Assembly (NCBI RefSeq): GCF_000807775.2 | Contig: NZ_CP047385.1 | Coordinates: 558,001-622,000 of the forward strand | Direction: 5' to 3' | From: Pandoraea fibrosis | GTDB lineage: Bacteria > Pseudomonadota > Gammaproteobacteria > Burkholderiales > Burkholderiaceae | DNA length: 64,000 bases | Shown here: one piece after another, positions 1-7,563 of the stretch | Layout of the letters: every line of letters begins with the position of its first letter | Position numbering within the stretch: position 1 is the first letter of the stretch | Notes under the pieces: generated by a model | Databases searched by the model: none | What the model was told of the DNA's origin: nothing | What the model saw: the letters and a program-made list of their open reading frames with translations, nothing else | Made by a program: the position numbers and the translations under genes

Positions 1-310
1 ACGCGTACAACGACGGTATCCATTCAACGGGCGTGAGTCGCTGGCATGCGAGCGAGAGCACGGGGTCGATGCTCGCGTAATGTTGCGCGTCGTAACGTTT
101 CTGCCATGCCTCGGGAAAATTGCCGAGTTGCGGCGTCGCGAGCTTTCCGCCCGGCAACGGGAAATGCCCTCGATAGTTGAAATAGCGCTGCCTGAGAGCG
201 ACGCACAACGACTGCAACAGAGTGCGCAAGGCATCGAAGTCGGTGACGGAGTGCAAGGCGCTCAGACCGTCGGCAAACGAGCGGGGAGTGACGCAACGCG
301 TGGCACGCAT
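1..310 (-). CDS. LuxR-family autoinducer-binding regulator, N-terminal part (cut by window edge)
   Basis: An open frame runs from ATG at 310 leftward off the window, giving 103 residues without a stop. It reads like the N-terminal ligand domain of LuxR-type quorum-sensing receptors: 'GNFPEAWQKRYDAQHYASID' followed by 'PVLSLACQRLTPVEW' matches the family pattern of a Tyr/Trp-rich pocket, a 'Y-x3-Y-x2-D-P' stretch and a 'P-x-x-W' end. The C-terminal HTH that would prove the assignment is outside the window. In the family this domain binds acyl-homoserine lactones or related signals in the cytoplasm. Whether a luxI partner lies next door or this is a solo receptor cannot be seen. Confidence 0.75.
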   Translation of the reverse strand, partial: MRATRCVTPRSFADGLSALHSVTDFDALRTLLQSLCVALRQRYFNYRGHFPLPGGKLATPQLGNFPEAWQKRYDAQHYASIDPVLSLACQRLTPVEWIPSLYA

Positions 311-891
311 GACATATCGATGTAGGGAACATGTTTCGCTTGTAGCATGCGTGATATCGACGCGCGCACCGACGCTCGCCGAGGGGACGCGCGCAGGGGA
401 TGAGAAGGTCCTTCGCAACGTCGTCGTAGCGCGTGGTCGCCGGGCGCGACATAACGTCGCATGCGACATCCCGCACAGCGTCTAGTGTTGATGGATATCG
501 GACGAATCCCGCATCGCAGCGAAGGTGGCGTGGGGTGTGGCGCGCCGTGCGATTCGAGGCAGGCGCGTTTGACGATGGGAAGCTTCGTTCCCCGAGGCAG
601 GGGTTTCGGGTATTCAGGACACCGCAACGAGTCGTGTCTTGTTGCGATGTGTCAAACCGGCGACGCATAGGGAGTATCCCGTAGACGCGCGCCTGTGGAG
701 ATTTCCGGCTAGGGGAATAACCGGATTTCCCTTTTGCATCAATGAGTTCAGGAGGATGCTATGACGCGTCAAATACTCGGTATCAATGTTGTCGCTTCGA
801 GAATGCGCGTTCTATAATGCGGCAGTTTGTCGCGGCCCGGACGCAACTGGTTCCCGGCCGTCGGACATGAAAGACCCAAAATGCCCCACGG
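311..891. other. Intergenic region between luxR-type gene and cox locus
   Basis: About 580 bases between two divergent genes with no convincing long reading frame; the long frames here are high-GC antisense openings without family resemblance. It holds a sigma-70-like promoter at 789-818 and a short frame at 761-817 (18 codons) behind a strong AGGAGG. No lux-box-like 20-bp palindrome was found by eye. Confidence 0.6.
789..818 (+). promoter_or_regulatory. Candidate sigma-70 promoter of the cox locus
   Basis: TTGTCG at 789-794 and a perfect TATAAT at 813-818 are separated by 18 bases. Transcription would start near 825, about 70 bases before the first gene of the cytochrome oxidase locus. The -10 is the best match in the region; the -35 is partial. 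Confidence 0.55.
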
Positions 892-1374
892 GTGACGGCG
901 ATGCTCGCAGCCTCTTCCTCCGACGTCGGATCGGTGACGAAGGAATGGACGCACAAGCGCAACTGCGCGATATCGCCGCGCCAGTTTGTCCTGTTCTACC
1001 TGTCGTTGGCCGCCGTGTCACTGGGTGTTGCCTTGATTGCGGCGTGGCGCGGTGGGTGGTTGGTCTTGCCGTTCACAGGCCTGGACTTGCTCGTGGTGGG
1101 CGTTGCGTTCGTCATTCATGCCCGGCATGCCACAGATTACGAGGTCATTCGGTTGTCGCCCGTGAGCCTTGTGGTCGAGCAACGTTCAGCACAGAGGTTG
1201 ACGCAGTACGAGTTCAATCCCCGCTGGGTACGCATCGACATCGAAACGCCGCCACGCACGCGCATTGTCTTGCGCTCGGGTAGCCGCTCGGTCACCGTCG
1301 GTGCCTATCTTGCGCCGCATCGCCGCGAAACGTTTGCGCGCGAGCTGCGCCGTTGTCTTGCCCAAGAGGCCTGA
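892..1374 (+). CDS. DUF2244-family membrane protein
   Basis: About 160 residues, with two hydrophobic segments close together (around residues 33-52 and 56-75: 'FVLFYLSLAAVSLGVALIAA' and the 'LVLPFTGLDLLVVGVAFVIH' stretch) and a soluble C-terminal part ending 'LAPHRRETFARELRRCLAQE'. The 'LPFTGLDLLVVG' linker and the 'VGAYLAPHRR' ending are typical of DUF2244 proteins, which often sit just upstream of coxB in proteobacteria. Biochemical role unknown. The start is uncertain: GTG at 892 and ATG at 901 are both possible and neither has a clear Shine-Dalgarno sequence. It lies 65 bases before ctaC and is probably co-transcribed with it. Confidence 0.75.
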   Translation: MTAMLAASSSDVGSVTKEWTHKRNCAISPRQFVLFYLSLAAVSLGVALIAAWRGGWLVLPFTGLDLLVVGVAFVIHARHATDYEVIRLSPVSLVVEQRSAQRLTQYEFNPRWVRIDIETPPRTRIVLRSGSRSVTVGAYLAPHRRETFARELRRCLAQEA

Positions 1375-1439
1375 GAGATGGAGACGATCTCGGGCGACCG
1401 CCAGGGAGGATTTGGATGGTAATTTTGGGTAAGGAAGCT

Positions 1440-2645
1440 ATGAAAAAAACGAAACATGCCTTGGCGGCTTTCCTTGCGGGCGCCTCACTGCTCGCCGTCG
1501 CTCCGGCAATGGCGGCGGTCACGGATATGCCGGGGGGGCCGGCCGTCAACGAACTCAACTTCCAGCCGCCGGTCACGAAACTTGCGGAAGAGCTTCACAG
1601 CCTTCACACCATGATGCTGATCATCTGTCTGGTGATCTTCATCGGTGTGTTCGGTGTGATGTTCTATTCGATTTTCAAACACCGCAAATCGAAGGGCCAT
1701 CAACCCGCGAATTTCCATGAAAGCACCACGGTCGAGGTGATCTGGACGGTCGTACCGTTCATCATCGTGATTCTGATGGCGCTGCCCGCCACGAAAACCG
1801 TGGTGGCGATGAAGGACACGACCAACGCCGACATCACGATCAAGGTGACCGGCTACCAGTGGAAGTGGGGCTACGACTACCTGAAGGGCGAAGGCGAGGG
1901 CATCAAGTTCCTCTCTACGCTGAGCACGCCGCGCAGCCAGATCGACGGCCAGGAGGCGAAGAGCAACACGTATCTGCAGGAAGTCGACAACCCGATGGTC
2001 GTGCCGGTCAACAAGAAGGTGCGTCTCATCACGACGGCCAACGACGTCATCCACTCGTTCTACGTGCCCGCCTTCGGGATCAAGCAAGACGCGATTCCGG
2101 GCTTCGTGCGCGACACGTGGTTCAAGGCAGAGAAGGTCGGCGAGTATCGCGGCTTCTGTACCGAGCTGTGCGGCAAGGAGCACGCGTACATGCCGGTCGT
2201 GGTGAAGGTGGTCTCGGAAGACGATTACAACAAATGGGTCGATACGCAGAAGAAGCAGATGGCGGCATCGGCCGACGATCCGAACAAGACATACACCGTG
2301 CAGGAACTGATGGAGCGCGGTCAGAAAGTCTACGCATCGAATTGCGCGGTTTGCCACCAGCCGAACGGTAAGGGCGGCGGTGCATTCCCGGCACTCGATG
2401 GCGGCAAGATCGTGACCGGCCCGGTGGCCGACCACATCAGTATCGTGCTGCACGGCAAGAATGCGATGCCCAACTGGTCGCATCTGAACGATGTAGAGCT
2501 TGCGGCCGTCATCACGTTCGAGCGCAACTCGTGGAGCAACAAGACCGGTGACATCGTTCAGCCGGCGCAGGTGCGCGACGCGCGTGGCAACAAGTCGGCA
2601 AACGCCGCAGGGGCTGCCGACGCTGGCGCAGCGAAGAACAGTTAA
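1440..2645 (+). CDS. ctaC: Cytochrome c oxidase subunit II with fused C-terminal cytochrome c domain
   Basis: 401 residues. A Sec signal peptide (residues 1-26, ending AMA) is followed by two membrane helices (about 54-78 and 99-120) and the periplasmic CuA cupredoxin domain with ligands H205, C240, E242, C244, H248 and M251 in 'GFCTELCGKEHAYM'. A further domain carries the heme c site C302-x-x-C305-H306 and likely axial M343, so electrons enter through an attached cytochrome c before CuA. The start at 1440 is preferred over upstream starts because it begins the signal peptide and has AAGGAAG at about 1431-1437. First structural gene of the oxidase; ctaD follows after 35 bases. Confidence 0.95.
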   Translation: MKKTKHALAAFLAGASLLAVAPAMAAVTDMPGGPAVNELNFQPPVTKLAEELHSLHTMMLIICLVIFIGVFGVMFYSIFKHRKSKGHQPANFHESTTVEVIWTVVPFIIVILMALPATKTVVAMKDTTNADITIKVTGYQWKWGYDYLKGEGEGIKFLSTLSTPRSQIDGQEAKSNTYLQEVDNPMVVPVNKKVRLITTANDVIHSFYVPAFGIKQDAIPGFVRDTWFKAEKVGEYRGFCTELCGKEHAYMPVVVKVVSEDDYNKWVDTQKKQMAASADDPNKTYTVQELMERGQKVYASNCAVCHQPNGKGGGAFPALDGGKIVTGPVADHISIVLHGKNAMPNWSHLNDVELAAVITFERNSWSNKTGDIVQPAQVRDARGNKSANAAGAADAGAAKNS

Positions 2646-2680
2646 GTGCCGTTCGACCAGTTCGAGGAAGGAGATTGGGT

Positions 2681-4273
2681 ATGAGTTCCATCGCTCACGA
2701 TCACGTGGCGGGTCACGACGATCACGCGCACGACCATCCGCATGGATGGCGTCGCTGGCTGTTCGCGACGAATCACAAGGACATCGGCACGATGTACATG
2801 ATTTTCTCGTTTGTCATGCTGCTCTCGGGCGGCGTGATGGCGTTGATGATCCGTGCGGAATTGTTCGAACCGGGCCTGCAGTTCATTCGTCCGGAGTTTT
2901 TCAATCAGCTCACCACCATGCACGGCCTGGTGATGATTTTCGGCGCGATCATGCCGGCGTTCGTGGGCTTCGCGAACTGGATGATTCCGCTGCAGATCGG
3001 CGCGTCGGACATGGCCTTCGCGCGGATGAACAACTTCAGCTTCTGGCTGCTGCCGGTGGGCGGTCTGCTGCTGATCTCGTCCTTCCTCGTGCCGGGCGGC
3101 GCCACGGCAGCCGGCTGGACGATGTACGCGCCGCTGTCGGTGCAGATGGGCCCGGGGCAGGATCTGGCCATCTTCGGTGCGCACATTCTGGGTGCGTCGT
3201 CGATCATGGGCGCGATCAACATCATCGTGACCATTCTGAACATGCGCGCACCGGGCATGACGCTCATGAAGATGCCGATGTTCGTGTGGACGTGGCTGAT
3301 CACCGCCTATCTGCTCATCGCCGTGATGCCGGTGCTTGCCGGCGCGATCACGATGCTGCTCACGGACCGTCACTTCGGCACGTCGTTCTTCAACGCGGCG
3401 GGCGGCGGCGATCCGGTCATGTATCAGCACATCTTCTGGTTCTTCGGACACCCGGAGGTGTACATCATGATTCTGCCGGCGTTCGGGATCGTCTCGCAGG
3501 TGATTCCGGCGTTCTCGCGCAAACCGCTGTTCGGCTATAGCTCGATGGTGTACGCCACGGCATCGATCGCGATTCTGTCGTTCATGGTGTGGGCGCACCA
3601 CATGTTCGTGACGGGCATGCCGGTCACGGGCCAGCTCTTCTTCATGTACGCCACGATGCTGATCTCGGTGCCGACCGGCGTGAAGGTCTTCAACTGGGTT
3701 GCCACGATGTGGAAGGGCTCGCTCACGTTCGAGTCGCCGATGCTCTTCGCCGTCGGCTTCCTGTTCGTGTTCACGATGGGCGGTTTCACCGGCCTGATTC
3801 TCTCGCTGGCGCCGCTCGACATCCAGATGCACGGCACTTACTACGTGGTGGCGCACTTCCACTACGTGTTAGTGGCCGGTTCACTATTCGCACTCTTCTC
3901 AGGGTTCTATTACTGGGTGCCGAAGTGGACAGGTCACATGTACAACGAGTGGCGCGGCAAGTTCCACTTCTGGGGCTCGCTCATCACGTTCAACGTGACG
4001 TTCTTCCCGATGCACTTCCTGGGACTGGCCGGTATGCCGCGTCGTTATGCCGACTACCCCGCGCAGTTCACGGACTTCAACCAGATCGCGACGATTGGCG
4101 CGTTCGGTTTTGGCCTGATGCAGGTGTACTTCCTGTTCTTCGTCGCGATTCCGACGTGGCGCGGTGGCCCGGCCGCCGAAGCCAAGCCGTGGGATGGCGC
4201 AGAAGGTCTGGAGTGGACAGTGCCGAGCCCGGCGCCGTTCCACACGTTCGAGACGCCGCCGAAGGTGCATTGA
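2681..4273 (+). CDS. ctaD: Cytochrome c oxidase subunit I (aa3-type, A1 subclass)
   Basis: 530 residues with twelve expected membrane helices. It carries the heme a ligand H81 ('TTMHGLVMIFG'), the CuB/Tyr motif 'FFGHPEVYI' with the Glu of the D-channel that marks A1 oxidases, the CuB histidine pair in 'VWAHHMFVTG', and the 'VAHFHYVL' histidines for heme a3 and heme a. It reduces oxygen to water while pumping protons across the inner membrane. ATG at 2681 is chosen because AAGGAG lies at 2668-2673; a TTG two codons earlier is less likely. The N-terminus is rich in His ('HDHVAGHDDHAHDHPHG'), common in this group. Confidence 0.97.
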   Translation: MSSIAHDHVAGHDDHAHDHPHGWRRWLFATNHKDIGTMYMIFSFVMLLSGGVMALMIRAELFEPGLQFIRPEFFNQLTTMHGLVMIFGAIMPAFVGFANWMIPLQIGASDMAFARMNNFSFWLLPVGGLLLISSFLVPGGATAAGWTMYAPLSVQMGPGQDLAIFGAHILGASSIMGAINIIVTILNMRAPGMTLMKMPMFVWTWLITAYLLIAVMPVLAGAITMLLTDRHFGTSFFNAAGGGDPVMYQHIFWFFGHPEVYIMILPAFGIVSQVIPAFSRKPLFGYSSMVYATASIAILSFMVWAHHMFVTGMPVTGQLFFMYATMLISVPTGVKVFNWVATMWKGSLTFESPMLFAVGFLFVFTMGGFTGLILSLAPLDIQMHGTYYVVAHFHYVLVAGSLFALFSGFYYWVPKWTGHMYNEWRGKFHFWGSLITFNVTFFPMHFLGLAGMPRRYADYPAQFTDFNQIATIGAFGFGLMQVYFLFFVAIPTWRGGPAAEAKPWDGAEGLEWTVPSPAPFHTFETPPKVH

Positions 4274-4275
4274 AC

Positions 4276-4395
4276 ATGGCAGCCAGGCACGAACAGCGAG
4301 CGAAGAACCTGCGCACGGGGCTGATTCTCGCCTCGGTCGTGGCGGTCTTCTTCGTCGGTGTGATGATCAAGACCAAGTTGATGGGCGGTATCTGA
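4276..4395 (+). CDS. Cytochrome oxidase small assembly protein (39 aa, single membrane segment)
   Basis: A 39-residue protein beginning two bases after the ctaD stop. A basic N-terminus ('MAARHEQRAKNLRTG') precedes one hydrophobic helix ('LILASVVAVFFVGVMIKTKL'), so the N-terminus should be cytoplasmic. Small single-helix proteins of this form are regularly found between ctaD and ctaG in betaproteobacteria and are annotated as oxidase assembly proteins; direct evidence of function is thin. The tight spacing to ctaD implies co-translation. Confidence 0.75.
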   Translation: MAARHEQRAKNLRTGLILASVVAVFFVGVMIKTKLMGGI

Positions 4396-4499
4396 CCCGG
4401 AAGCCTCGCCGTCGCGGCGGGGCGCCCGGCAGCAGGCTCACGGCAGCGGAAGCAATGCAGCGCAACAGGCGGCACTGAGCGAGTGCCCTCAAGGCGAAT

Positions 4500-5117
4500 A
4501 TGGGCGGTTTGCGACGAATCAATGTGCGTACCTTCAGCAAGTTGCTGCTGCTGGTCGCGGTGATGTTCGGTTTCGGCTATGCCATGGTGCCGTTCTACCG
4601 CGCATTCTGCGATCTTGTGGGCATCAACCAGTTGGGCGATCGCACGACCGAGATTTCGGCGCGCAATTCGCAGGTCGACGAGAGCCGCACGATCACCGTC
4701 GAGTTCGATGCCAACGCGCAGGGACCGCTGCGTTTCAAGCCGGCGAAGAGCAGCCTGACGGTGCACCCCGGCGAGATCGCGACCATCGAGTACGAAGTGG
4801 CGAATCAGCAACCGCACGAGGTGCGTGCGCAGGCGATCCCGAGTTACGCCCCGGCGCAGGCGGCGAGCTACTTCAAGAAGATCGAGTGCTTCTGTTTCAC
4901 GCAGCAAACGCTGCGGGCCGGAGAGGCCAAGGAATTCCCGGTGGTCTTCGTGGTGGACACGAAGCTGCCCAAAGATGTGAATACGATCACGCTGTCCTAT
5001 ACTTTTTTCGATCTCGGCAAGAACGACGCCAATCAGCGCGCAGACGCCAAGGCGGGCGCGCAGAACGGTGAGTTGAACGCAGGAGCGACAGGAGGGGGCA
5101 AGGGCAGCAATGGATGA
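4500..5117 (+). CDS. ctaG: Cytochrome c oxidase copper-insertion protein CtaG/Cox11
   Basis: 205 residues. One N-terminal membrane helix (about 14-33) anchors a periplasmic Ig-like copper domain. The copper-binding pair C130 and C132 is in 'IECFCFTQQ', the Cox11 signature, and C37 near the membrane ('YRAFCDLVG') is also conserved in the family. It delivers copper to the CuB site of CtaD. The tail after about residue 178 is low in complexity (Gly, Ala, Asn). It overlaps the next gene by 8 bases, so the two are probably translationally coupled. Confidence 0.95.
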   Translation: MGGLRRINVRTFSKLLLLVAVMFGFGYAMVPFYRAFCDLVGINQLGDRTTEISARNSQVDESRTITVEFDANAQGPLRFKPAKSSLTVHPGEIATIEYEVANQQPHEVRAQAIPSYAPAQAASYFKKIECFCFTQQTLRAGEAKEFPVVFVVDTKLPKDVNTITLSYTFFDLGKNDANQRADAKAGAQNGELNAGATGGGKGSNG

Positions 5118-5331
5118 CCTGAAGGAGGCGACCCAGCGCAAGCTGTCATTCGTCCAGACCATCAAGGCGGTGTTCTGGTCGTTTTTCGGTGTGCGCAAGG
5201 GGCGTGACCACGACCGCGATATGGCGCAGCTCAATCCTGTGCATCTGATCATTGCGGGACTGGTCGGGGGCATCCTGTTTGTCGTGGCGCTGGTGCTGTT
5301 GGCGAAGCTCGCCATACGGCTCGCGACGTGA
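5110..5331 (+). CDS. DUF2970-family small membrane protein
   Basis: 73 residues. An N-terminal amphipathic part ('LSFVQTIKAVFWSFFGVRKG') typical of DUF2970 is followed by one membrane helix ('VHLIIAGLVGGILFVVALVL'). Members of this family usually sit between ctaG and ctaE in betaproteobacteria, as here, which suggests a part in oxidase assembly or stability; no biochemical role is established as far as I know. It begins inside the end of ctaG (8-base overlap) and ends 39 bases before ctaE. Confidence 0.8.
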   Translation: MDDLKEATQRKLSFVQTIKAVFWSFFGVRKGRDHDRDMAQLNPVHLIIAGLVGGILFVVALVLLAKLAIRLAT

Positions 5332-5370
5332 ATGGCATAGACAAAGAGAACCAAGCCTGGAGAGATAAGA

Positions 5371-6231
5371 ATGAGTGGTCAACACCAAACGGCGCCTTAC
5401 TACTTCGTGCCGGCCCCCTCGCGTCACCCGGTGAGCTGCAGTGTCGGCTTGCTGGTGGTGCTCGGTTCGGCCGCCGCGTGGGTCAACGGTCTATCGTGGG
5501 CACCGTGGACGGCGCTGGCCGGCCTGCTGTGGGTGCTTTGGGTGCTGCGCAGCTGGTTCGGCGACTCGATCGCCGAGTCCGAAGGCGGGCTGTACGGCAA
5601 ACGCATCGACGTGTCCTATCGCTGGGGCATGAGCTGGTTCATCTTCTCCGAGGTGATGTTCTTCGCGGCCTTTTTCGGCGCCCTGTTCTACGCCCGCACG
5701 CTGGCCATGCCGTGGCTCGGCGATCTCGACAACAAGCTGCTGTGGCCGGACTTCACCGCTGTGTGGCCCAACGCCGGCCCGGCCGGCGTGGTCGACGCCT
5801 TCGAGACGATGGGCCCGTGGCCGATCCCGACGCTCAACACAGCACTGCTGCTGACCTCGGGCGTCACGCTCACGATCTCGCACCACGCCTTGCGCGCCAA
5901 CCATCGTGGCAGTGCGATCTTCTGGCTGTTCGCCACGGTGGTGCTGGGCTTCGTCTTCCTGGGCTTCCAGGCTTACGAATACCACCACGCTTACACCGAA
6001 CTGAACCTGAAGCTCACCTCGGGCGTGTACGGCTCGACGTTCTTCCTGCTCACCGGCTTCCACGGCTTCCACGTGATGTTGGGCGCGATCATGCTCAGCG
6101 TCATGCTGATTCGCCTGATGAAGGGCCACTTCACGCCGGAGCATCACTTCGGTTTTGAAGGCGCCGCCTGGTATTGGCACTTTGTCGACGTGGTCTGGCT
6201 GGGCCTGTACGTCGTGGTCTACTGGCTCTGA
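5371..6231 (+). CDS. ctaE: Cytochrome c oxidase subunit III
   Basis: 286 residues with seven predicted membrane helices. Family signatures include 'GMSWFIFSEVMFFAAFFGA' with the conserved Glu in helix III, 'LNTALLLTSGVTLTISHHAL', 'GFQAYEYHHAY', 'TGFHGFHVMLG' and the C-terminal 'WHFVDVVWLGLYVVVYW'. The subunit has no metal; it stabilises the CtaD core and affects proton uptake. A GGAGAGATAAG stretch lies before the ATG at 5371. A transcription terminator follows at 6257-6279, closing the first half of the oxidase locus. Confidence 0.97.
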   Translation: MSGQHQTAPYYFVPAPSRHPVSCSVGLLVVLGSAAAWVNGLSWAPWTALAGLLWVLWVLRSWFGDSIAESEGGLYGKRIDVSYRWGMSWFIFSEVMFFAAFFGALFYARTLAMPWLGDLDNKLLWPDFTAVWPNAGPAGVVDAFETMGPWPIPTLNTALLLTSGVTLTISHHALRANHRGSAIFWLFATVVLGFVFLGFQAYEYHHAYTELNLKLTSGVYGSTFFLLTGFHGFHVMLGAIMLSVMLIRLMKGHFTPEHHFGFEGAAWYWHFVDVVWLGLYVVVYWL

Positions 6232-6256
6232 CGTCGAACGCGGCAAGACACTCGGG

Positions 6257-6283
6257 ACGCCGCCGGATTCCGGCGGCGTTTCC
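6257..6283 (+). terminator. Rho-independent terminator after ctaE
   Basis: A 10-bp perfect stem ACGCCGCCGG / CCGGCGGCGT (6257-6266 and 6270-6279) with a 3-base loop, followed by TTTCC. The run of T is short, so termination may be partial. Confidence 0.7.
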
Positions 6284-6491
6284 ATTTGCAGCGGCCGTCG
6301 TCAACCGATAGGGCAGTAGGGGCTTTGCGGGGGAAAGCGGTGGACGGGCCGCGCAATGCGGCCTTATGTCGCACAGCCGAGTGCCACGCCGGAAGTCGCG
6401 GCACCGAGCGATGACGACAGGCGTCACAGGGATCGGGGACGGACAGTGAGGATGAGGTGCGGCGATTTGTCGCAGGAGGGCGGCGCGGGAC

Positions 6492-6695
6492 TCAGTATCG
6501 TATGCCCGTGCTGTGGATCCAGCCCATCCAGTTGGCGAACAGGATGAGCAGGAACAGCGTCACCGACAGGCCGACGCGCACCATGAGCGAATGCACGGTG
6601 CGATTCGATCGGCCCTTGTCCCGCATCATGAAAAACAATGCGGACGCCAGACTGCCAAGAATCAGGACGAAGGCGATGGCAACAATGATGCGCAT
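6492..6695 (-). CDS. DUF2909-family twin-transmembrane protein
   Basis: 67 residues with two membrane helices ('IIVAIAFVLILGSLASALFF' and 'VGLSVTLFLLILFANWMGW') joined by a short basic loop ('MRDKGRSNRT'). This is the form of the DUF2909 'twin transmembrane' proteins that often lie beside cytochrome oxidase assembly genes. It is the only minus-strand gene inside the oxidase locus, facing away from SURF1. Function unknown; the neighbourhood suggests a link to oxidase biogenesis. Confidence 0.75.
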   Translation of the reverse strand: MRIIVAIAFVLILGSLASALFFMMRDKGRSNRTVHSLMVRVGLSVTLFLLILFANWMGWIHSTGIRY

Positions 6696-6800
6696 GATCT
6701 GTCCGATGACGGGAATTCGTCATTATCGGGCAACGGACACGCGCTGGCACGCTGCAATGCAGTGTATTGCGCCAGTGTTCATTGCGCTGCCAGACAAGGA

Positions 6801-7556
6801 ATGCACGTGTTGAAAACTCTCATGCGCGGCATGCGGCCGGTACCGGCGCTGCTGATTCTGCTGGGCGTGATGCTCACCGCAGCGCTCGGCGTGTGGCAGT
6901 ATCAGCGCGCACAGATGCGTCTGGCACGGCAGGCGCAGATCGAGCAGGCCGAACATGCACCGGTGATCACGCTCGGCGCGCAGACTTATGCGCTGGGGGA
7001 TGTGGCGAACCGGCGCGTGCGTGTCACGGGCCGCTTTCTGCGCAATCGCGTGGTGTATCTGGATAATCGACCGCGCAACGACCAGCCCGGCTTTTACGTG
7101 GTGATGGCATTGCAGACGGCACCGGACCATGTGGTGCTCGTCAATCGTGGATGGCTGCCGCGCGATTTGCGCGATCGCGCCGCGATCATGCCCTATGCGA
7201 CCCCGGCGGGCGACGTCACCATCGAAGGTCTCGCGCAGCCCGATGCGTCGCGTGCCTTCGAGTTGGGCCATGGCGGCTCGGCGGCGGGGTTGGTCATTCG
7301 TCAGAATCTCGATGTGGCAGATTACGCGCGCGAAACGTCGCTGCCGCTACAACCGTTTGTCGTCATGCAGACGAACGACACAGGCGATCATCTGCTGCGC
7401 GACTGGCCTGCGCCGGCGAACGGCGCGGATCGCAATTATGGATACATGGCGCAATGGTTCGGCATGTCGCTGATCCTTGCGTTGCTGGGTTTGCGTCTGG
7501 CCTATCGGCGCGGACGCCGGCTGGCGACAGCCACCGACCCTTTCACGCGGGCATGA
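6801..7556 (+). CDS. SURF1-family cytochrome oxidase assembly protein
   Basis: About 251 residues. Two membrane helices flank a periplasmic domain: one near the start ('ALLILLGVMLTAALGVWQYQ') and one at the end ('GMSLILALLGLRLAYRRGRR'). Family motifs are 'GVWQYQRAQMR', 'VYLDNRPRNDQPGFYVV' and 'VLVNRGWLPRD'. SURF1 proteins help put heme a into subunit I. Start uncertain: ATG at 6801 directly abuts the AAGGA at 6796-6800, which is too close, whereas the in-frame GTG at 6807 has ideal spacing. The next gene begins 7 bases after its stop. Confidence 0.9.
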   Translation: MHVLKTLMRGMRPVPALLILLGVMLTAALGVWQYQRAQMRLARQAQIEQAEHAPVITLGAQTYALGDVANRRVRVTGRFLRNRVVYLDNRPRNDQPGFYVVMALQTAPDHVVLVNRGWLPRDLRDRAAIMPYATPAGDVTIEGLAQPDASRAFELGHGGSAAGLVIRQNLDVADYARETSLPLQPFVVMQTNDTGDHLLRDWPAPANGADRNYGYMAQWFGMSLILALLGLRLAYRRGRRLATATDPFTRA

Positions 7557-7563
7557 GGCGAAC

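Noticed and set aside
24..668. 214-residue minus-strand frame across the left intergenic region
   Set aside because: Arg/Cys-rich composition with no family resemblance; it is out of frame with the LuxR-type domain, which explains the same DNA better.
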